Positions 7,746 to 11,106 of a stretch of DNA of 11,106 bases are shown one piece after another. Origin of the DNA: Oligosphaeraceae bacterium (GTDB taxonomy: Bacteria > Verrucomicrobiota > Lentisphaeria > Oligosphaerales > Oligosphaeraceae); the NCBI GenBank assembly GCA_012515455.1, contig JAAYYJ010000190.1:1-11106 (forward strand), written 5' to 3'. The first letter of the stretch is position 1. Each line of letters opens with the position of its first letter. The notes under the pieces are model-generated. The model did not search any database and was not told where the DNA came from. It saw nothing but the letters and a program-made list of their open reading frames with translations. Position numbers and translations under genes: made by a program.

Positions 7746-8648
7746 TCAGCAGCGGCGGGTGATCCAGTCCAAGACCGAAAAATGACTGAAAATAACCTCT
7801 GGAGTCTGTTCTGTCAAGCCAAACATCAAGGGCGAGTCATGATTTCCGGCGGGAATCTCACAGTAGGTGAAATTCTCCTCTTCAGCCATGACCCCGGCAA
7901 AGCGGCGGGACTGGCTGACCGGCATCAGTTCGTCAGCCGTGCCGTGAATGAGATAGATGGGCTTCTTATGCAGGGCTGCAGGGTGGAAGAGCGGCGAATG
8001 GGCGCGGTACAGGGAGGCCTGGGTCGCCGGCGTGCCGCCGTAGTGCTGCTCCAGGCTGTCCGCAATCTCGGCGCGAATGGCTGCGGTGCGGCGCAGAGAT
8101 CCCTCTGGCAGTCCGGGCGGAGCGGGCGCATCCGCACCCAGACGGCAGAAGGCGTGATATACAGCCAGGTCGGTAACCGCCCCCCGGGCAACCACGCCGG
8201 CGACATTGCTGGGACGAAGGGCGGCGTAAATCAGATTGCTGGTCGCACCCATGGAGCCGGAGATAAAAAAGAACTGCCAGGCAGAGAATTCCTGACGCAG
8301 GAAATTAAGCAGCGCATCCAGATCCTGCACCGCGGCTGGACTCATCCAGGCATTGCCGCGCAGATTTGGGGTCAGGATGCCGTACCCGGAGGCCAGGAAA
8401 TGTGGCAGCCAATGCTTGCGGATATCCGGGCGCAGATAGAGTTGATTGCCCTTGCTGCCATGACCATGGATCACCACTAGCCAGCGGCTGACCTCCCGGC
8501 CGGGGGGCAGCAGCATGGCCCAGTCCGCGAGGCCATCCGCCGGACTCTGGTAATTGAGCTGCAGCAGCCCGGGGGGGAAGCCGCTGGCGTCATGCTGGCG
8601 CAGCTGGCAGTGAAGAGGCAAAAAAAACGCTGATTTTTCCGCGTCCAT
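7746..8648 (-). CDS. Alpha/beta hydrolase (S9-like serine hydrolase/esterase)
   Basis: This is a 300-residue serine hydrolase of the alpha/beta fold, with an esterase-like or peptidase S9-like layout. The oxyanion-hole motif is HGHGSKG at 61-67. GYGILTPNLRGNAW at 88-101 is the usual strand and loop before the nucleophile. The elbow is ISGSMGA at 129-135, making Ser132 the nucleophile. IHGTADELMPVSQS at 234-247 supplies Asp239, and GNHDSP at 268-273 supplies His270. The Phe/Gly-rich stretch before the nucleophile (WQFFFISGSMG) belongs to the core beta strand. There is no signal peptide, so it should be cytoplasmic. A promoter-like TATAAT lies 22 bases upstream of the ATG, and a weak AAAGGG could serve as ribosome-binding site. 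A hairpin terminator follows it. The substrate cannot be read from the sequence; an ester made available by the neighbouring carbohydrate enzymes is one possibility. Confidence 0.88.
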   Translation of the reverse strand: MDAEKSAFFLPLHCQLRQHDASGFPPGLLQLNYQSPADGLADWAMLLPPGREVSRWLVVIHGHGSKGNQLYLRPDIRKHWLPHFLASGYGILTPNLRGNAWMSPAAVQDLDALLNFLRQEFSAWQFFFISGSMGATSNLIYAALRPSNVAGVVARGAVTDLAVYHAFCRLGADAPAPPGLPEGSLRRTAAIRAEIADSLEQHYGGTPATQASLYRAHSPLFHPAALHKKPIYLIHGTADELMPVSQSRRFAGVMAEEENFTYCEIPAGNHDSPLMFGLTEQTPEVIFSHFSVLDWITRRC

Positions 8649-8650
8649 AG

Positions 8651-8678
8651 TTGAATCTGCCCTTTCAGAGATTATAGT
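8651..8678 (+). promoter_or_regulatory. Candidate promoter for tRNA-Gly
   Basis: TTGAAT at 8651-8656 and TATAGT at 8673-8678 are separated by 16 bases and resemble sigma-70 -35 and -10 elements (four and five matches of six). Transcription would begin near 8685, giving a leader of roughly 19 bases before the mature tRNA 5' end at 8704. The -10 element overlaps the opposing TATAAT of the alpha/beta hydrolase promoter. A second -10-like sequence, TATACT at 8695-8700, is too close to the tRNA to be its promoter. Confidence 0.5.
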
Positions 8679-8699
8679 AACGCAGTCTGCAGGTTATAC
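8671..8699 (-). promoter_or_regulatory. Candidate promoter for the alpha/beta hydrolase gene
   Basis: On the minus strand a consensus TATAAT occupies 8676-8671, 22 bases upstream of the hydrolase ATG. Seventeen bases further upstream is GTATAA (8699-8694), a poor match to TTGACA. The predicted transcript would have a short leader of about 15 bases that just includes AAAGGG. The assignment rests mainly on the perfect -10 sequence and its position. Confidence 0.45.
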
Positions 8700-8703
8700 T
8701 TCT

Positions 8704-8777
8704 GCGGGTGTAGCATAGTGGTAATGCTTCGGCCTTCCAAGCCGACTATGTGGGTTCGATTCCCATCACCCGCTCCA
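8704..8777 (+). tRNA. tRNA-Gly (anticodon TCC)
   Basis: The sequence folds into a complete cloverleaf. The acceptor stem is GCGGGTG (8704-8710) with CACCCGC (8767-8773). The D arm is GCAT-AGTGGTA-ATGC (8713-8727). The anticodon arm is TCGGC-CTTCCAA-GCCGA (8729-8745), with anticodon TCC at 8736-8738. A four-base variable loop follows, then the T arm GTGGG-TTCGATT-CCCAT with one G-U pair. The discriminator is T8774 and CCA is encoded at 8775-8777. It reads the glycine codons GGA and GGG. A strong terminator follows directly, so the gene appears to be transcribed alone. Confidence 0.96.
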
Positions 8778-8783
8778 ATTACC

Positions 8784-8823
8784 AAGCCGCTTGATGCTAA
8801 GGCATTAAGCGGCTTATTTTTTT
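8784..8823 (+). terminator. Strong intrinsic terminator after tRNA-Gly
   Basis: Bases 8784-8797 and 8802-8815 pair as a continuous 14-bp stem, with one G-U pair near the middle and a TAAG loop. They are followed by one A and seven T residues. The hairpin begins six bases after the tRNA CCA end. On the minus strand it also lies downstream of the GH-A glycosidase stop, but without a T-tract in that direction, so it should act mainly on the plus strand. Confidence 0.93.
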
Positions 8824-8865
8824 ATCTGCATCCCTGGGGCAGGCATGGCATTCACCAGCCAGTGC

Positions 8866-10275
8866 TCAGATGAAATTGCCGAAAGCGAGCAGCAATGGAT
8901 AATCGCGCAGGGGCAGATGCAAGAAACTGCGCAGGCCACAGCCGTTATCCTCAACCATTTCCGGCGGCAGCGCGTAGATGGAGCCGTCAACCAGATCGAC
9001 CAGGCGGACCTGTTCCGGGAGCTGCACCGCTTCCAGTGACACGGTCGATTCGTAGCTGGTAGTCAGCAGTTCGGTGGACCGCCAGTACACCAGACCAGCC
9101 GAGCCATTGCTCTTGCGGAAGCCGCGATACAGCAAGTCCTTGAACGAGTCGTCGCCACGCAATAGACGCGGGCTGATCTTTCCTGCGCTGAATTGCAGCG
9201 GCAGCTCAGCCAGGGTGACGTCCTCCCGGAAGAGCGCGGCGATGGTCTGCAAGGCCCGGTACGACGGCTTCGGTGTGTACTCGCCGGTGGCAATACCATT
9301 GTCGTCAAAATCCGCGCCAAGGACGCCGAAGTACCCGTAGTCTAAGTAAGTGGACTTGTCGCCAACCACGCCATTCAGGGCCTCGATCATGTCCATGCAG
9401 GAGAAGTACGACGAGAACATGACGTCGGCAAACAGATCCGCCAGGGTGTGGCGCGCGAGGAACTTGGCTTGCTTCTGGGGCGTCCAGGCGCCGCCGCGCA
9501 ACGCGCCAGCGCCGTCAGCGCGGGACTGCGTGCCGGTTTCACCCTGGATGATCTCCATACGCGGATTGAAAGCGTGACAGACGGCCCGGAGGCTGCGCAC
9601 GCGTTCGAACCCGCCGGCTTCATCCGGGCTGTAGCTATGGTAGGTCAAGGCGTCCATGCATTTGCCGGCGCCGGTCTGCAGGACGTCATTGAGCCAGCCC
9701 AGCCCCGACAGGCACATCGATCCGCCAATTACTTTGGCGTTGGGATCGCCGGCTTTGATGGCCGCTGCCGTAGCTTTGACGAACTCGCCGTATTCCGTGC
9801 CATTGACGCCGTGCTTCCAGCACCACTTGCCGTCGGGTTCATTCCACACTTCGTACCAGCTGATGCGCCCCTGGTAGCGTTTAGTGACGGCAGCGACGTA
9901 GTTGTGCCACGCCTGCTTCTGCTCGGCGGTCTTGATGGGGGGACACCCCACGGCGCCAAAGACTTTCGCGGCCTCCTCATCGTAGAGGCCGTTGCCATAA
10001 CAGAGGCAAAGCCAAGGCTGCAGACCGCGCCGGCAGAGGTTGTCCACAATGTCATCCAGCCAGGCGAAATCATAGACGCCTTTGCTTTTTTCGGTCCGTG
10101 CCCAGCCGGATTGCAGCCGAATCCACTTCACGCCGATGGCCGCGACTTTGTCGTAGGCCTTGCCGGGGTCGAACACCCCGCGGTCGAGCTTCTCAAAACC
10201 AATGCCGATTTTCGAGGTCTGCACCGCAGTCGAGGGCACCGCTGCGACCTCACCAATCTTCGTCAATTTGTCCAT
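8866..10275 (-). CDS. Clan GH-A glycoside hydrolase (GH39/GH5-like TIM barrel)
   Basis: This is a 469-residue retaining glycoside hydrolase of the (beta/alpha)8 clan GH-A type. Barrel strands are recognisable in order. KIGIGFEKLDRG at 22-33 is followed by AIGVKWIRLQSGWARTE at 46-62 and LQPWLCLCYGNG at 85-96. SWYEVWNEPDGKW at 139-151 supplies acid/base Glu146, DALTYHSYSP at 208-217 follows, and MEIIQGETGTQS at 240-251 supplies the likely nucleophile Glu246. Residues from about 340 onward form a C-terminal beta region (GLVYWRSTELL, VRLVDLVDG) as in GH39-like enzymes. There is no signal peptide, so it should act inside the cell on imported oligosaccharides. The exact family and sugar specificity cannot be settled by eye. 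The start is well supported by GAGGT five bases upstream. It follows the GH4 gene by 95 bases on the same strand and may be expressed with it. Confidence 0.85.
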   Translation of the reverse strand: MDKLTKIGEVAAVPSTAVQTSKIGIGFEKLDRGVFDPGKAYDKVAAIGVKWIRLQSGWARTEKSKGVYDFAWLDDIVDNLCRRGLQPWLCLCYGNGLYDEEAAKVFGAVGCPPIKTAEQKQAWHNYVAAVTKRYQGRISWYEVWNEPDGKWCWKHGVNGTEYGEFVKATAAAIKAGDPNAKVIGGSMCLSGLGWLNDVLQTGAGKCMDALTYHSYSPDEAGGFERVRSLRAVCHAFNPRMEIIQGETGTQSRADGAGALRGGAWTPQKQAKFLARHTLADLFADVMFSSYFSCMDMIEALNGVVGDKSTYLDYGYFGVLGADFDDNGIATGEYTPKPSYRALQTIAALFREDVTLAELPLQFSAGKISPRLLRGDDSFKDLLYRGFRKSNGSAGLVYWRSTELLTTSYESTVSLEAVQLPEQVRLVDLVDGSIYALPPEMVEDNGCGLRSFLHLPLRDYPLLLAFGNFI

Positions 10276-10280
10276 GCCTG

Positions 10281-10285
10281 ACCTC
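10281..10285 (-). promoter_or_regulatory. Shine-Dalgarno sequence of the GH-A glycosidase gene
   Basis: On the minus strand GAGGT sits five bases before the ATG at 10275. It is the clearest ribosome-binding site in the window and fixes this start. Confidence 0.7.
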
Positions 10286-10314
10286 GCGGGATGATTTTGG
10301 CCCGGAATTTCAGA

Positions 10315-10342
10315 ATGATATTGAACTCAACGTCTTGAGCAA
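10315..10342 (-). promoter_or_regulatory. Possible promoter and operator before the GH-A glycosidase gene
   Basis: On the minus strand TTGCTC (10342-10337) and TATCAT (10320-10315) are separated by 16 bases; the -10 matches consensus at five of six positions and the -35 at three. Within the -35/spacer region an inverted repeat CTCAA-CGTC-TTGAG covers 10326-10339, where a repressor could bind. The GH4 and GH-A genes could equally share an upstream promoter outside the window. I see nothing else of note in the 95-base gap 10276-10370. Confidence 0.3.
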
Positions 10343-10370
10343 GCAGTGCATGTACTGTCTTTGCCGGGGG

Positions 10371-11106
10371 TCAGTTGAACCAGGCCTGAGGCAGATGCTC
10401 GCGTTCGCCCTCCAGCAGTTCCGCGATGATATTCTTGGCGTCGCCAATATTGTTCACCAGCGGGTCGGTCATCATGGCCCGCAGCAGCACCTGCCGGTCG
10501 CAGGTCACCGCGGCCTGGGCAGTCAGCTCATGGGTGTCGAGGACCTGCTGGGTCAAGCCGAGAATGCCGCGCGGCAGTGCGCCGACCGGCCGCGGGCGCG
10601 GACCGTTCAGGTCCAAATCGCAGAGCAGTTCCAGGAACGCGTCCGGGGGAAGATTGTCTACCGCGTTGTGGTTCGGGCAGTTGATATAGAACTGTTTGCC
10701 CAGATTTCCCCACATGGATTCGATGATGTCCGTGGCGTGATCACCATGGCCATGCTGGAAGAATTCGGCCATCGGCAGCTTGCCATCGGCCAGTTCCGTG
10801 GTCTTCTGCCAGGCGGCGGCCATTTCCTCGGCCCGGTTGAAAGCATCGAAGGTGGTCAGCGGCTCCGGGATCACCGGCGACACACCATAGCCTTGAAAAA
10901 AGGGCACGTACTCTTTGGTATGGCTGGGTGCAGTCGGATATGCGCCATAGATGTCCATCAGCTGCTCGGCATAATTGAAATTCAGGCGCGGCTTGGCTTT
11001 GGCATTGGGGCGGACAGTATATTCCTCGACCGCCTTCTGGTGCACGAACTCCCGCAGCTTGGGCATCAGGTCCTGCCCGTCGTAGGAACATTTGACGACC
11101 CAGGTG
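10371..11106 (-). CDS. Glycoside hydrolase family 4 enzyme, C-terminal part (alpha-glucosidase/alpha-galactosidase type)
   Basis: The frame stays open to the right edge (bases 11067-11106 read TWVVKCSYDGQDL before an internal Met), so the true start lies outside the window. About 245 residues are visible, roughly the C-terminal half of a protein that usually has 430-480. Family features include GQDLMPKLREFV, which in GH4 follows the GxNHxxW metal-site region. PNHNAVDNLPPDAFLEL, PVGALPRGILGL and DRQLLRAMMTDPLV-like segments are the typical C-terminal helices (here CDRQVLLRAMMTDPLV). GH4 enzymes use NAD and a divalent metal in a redox-elimination mechanism and act in the cytoplasm. The NAD-binding Rossmann region and the metal-binding Cys/His are not in view, so catalytic competence and alpha/beta specificity cannot be judged. 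The GH-A glycosidase follows on the same strand. Confidence 0.85.
   Translation of the reverse strand, partial: TWVVKCSYDGQDLMPKLREFVHQKAVEEYTVRPNAKAKPRLNFNYAEQLMDIYGAYPTAPSHTKEYVPFFQGYGVSPVIPEPLTTFDAFNRAEEMAAAWQKTTELADGKLPMAEFFQHGHGDHATDIIESMWGNLGKQFYINCPNHNAVDNLPPDAFLELLCDLDLNGPRPRPVGALPRGILGLTQQVLDTHELTAQAAVTCDRQVLLRAMMTDPLVNNIGDAKNIIAELLEGEREHLPQAWFN

Noticed and set aside
8695..8700. TATACT as the -10 element of the tRNA promoter.
   Set aside because: It ends only three bases before the mature tRNA, so transcription would start inside the tRNA.
8704..8823. The tRNA-Gly 3' end as an integration site of a mobile element.
   Set aside because: No integrase and no repeat of the tRNA 3' end was seen within the window, and the terminator next to it is intact.
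9448..10281. A 277-codon plus-strand open frame opposite the GH-A glycosidase.
   Set aside because: It mirrors a gene with full catalytic motifs and shows no motif itself; the same applies to long plus-strand frames at 4002-4775, 5460-6317 and 7680-8480.

Overview
The window looks like a stretch of a GC-rich bacterial chromosome. The most likely source is the Planctomycetes-Verrucomicrobia-Lentisphaerae group, possibly a Lentisphaerota or Kiritimatiellota relative. That placement is an inference from gene style: a very large parallel beta-helix protein, a secreted multi-domain SGNH esterase, a GH4 enzyme next to a clan GH-A glycosidase, and a two-domain GNAT-like acyltransferase. No phylogenetic marker settles it. 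Shine-Dalgarno sequences are good in front of one gene and weak or absent in front of the others.

Layout. Bases 1-3923 hold two plus-strand genes. The first is the 3' part of a large parallel beta-helix protein, whose start lies left of the window. The second, after a 54-base gap, is an acyltransferase-like protein of the NAT_N/GNAT_C type. A perfect 9-bp inverted repeat at 3924-3943 separates these from a minus-strand block. Reading right to left, that block is an alpha/beta hydrolase (8648-7746), a hairpin with a U-tract, a secreted SGNH-type esterase with accessory beta domains (7676-5199), and dxr of the MEP isoprenoid pathway (5147-3987). A tRNA-Gly(TCC) gene with encoded CCA lies at 8704-8777 on the plus strand and ends in a strong intrinsic terminator. 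The tRNA and the alpha/beta hydrolase diverge from a shared 55-base region with overlapping promoter-like elements. To the right, two more minus-strand genes converge on the tRNA: a clan GH-A glycoside hydrolase without a signal peptide (10275-8866) and, at the right edge, the C-terminal part of a GH4 NAD-dependent glycosidase.

How it fits together. Dxr and the tRNA are housekeeping. Most of the rest concerns carbohydrates: a beta-helix protein likely to bind or cut polysaccharide, a secreted esterase that could remove acyl groups from glycans, an alpha/beta hydrolase, and an intracellular GH-A/GH4 pair that could finish breaking down imported oligosaccharides. No SusC/SusD pair, sulfatase or transporter is visible, so this is not a demonstrated polysaccharide utilisation locus. 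No mobile element, CRISPR array, phage gene or defence system was seen. The least understood genes are the beta-helix protein with three modules and an Fn3-like insert, the GNAT-like protein, and the esterase with its conserved-looking C-terminal beta modules.
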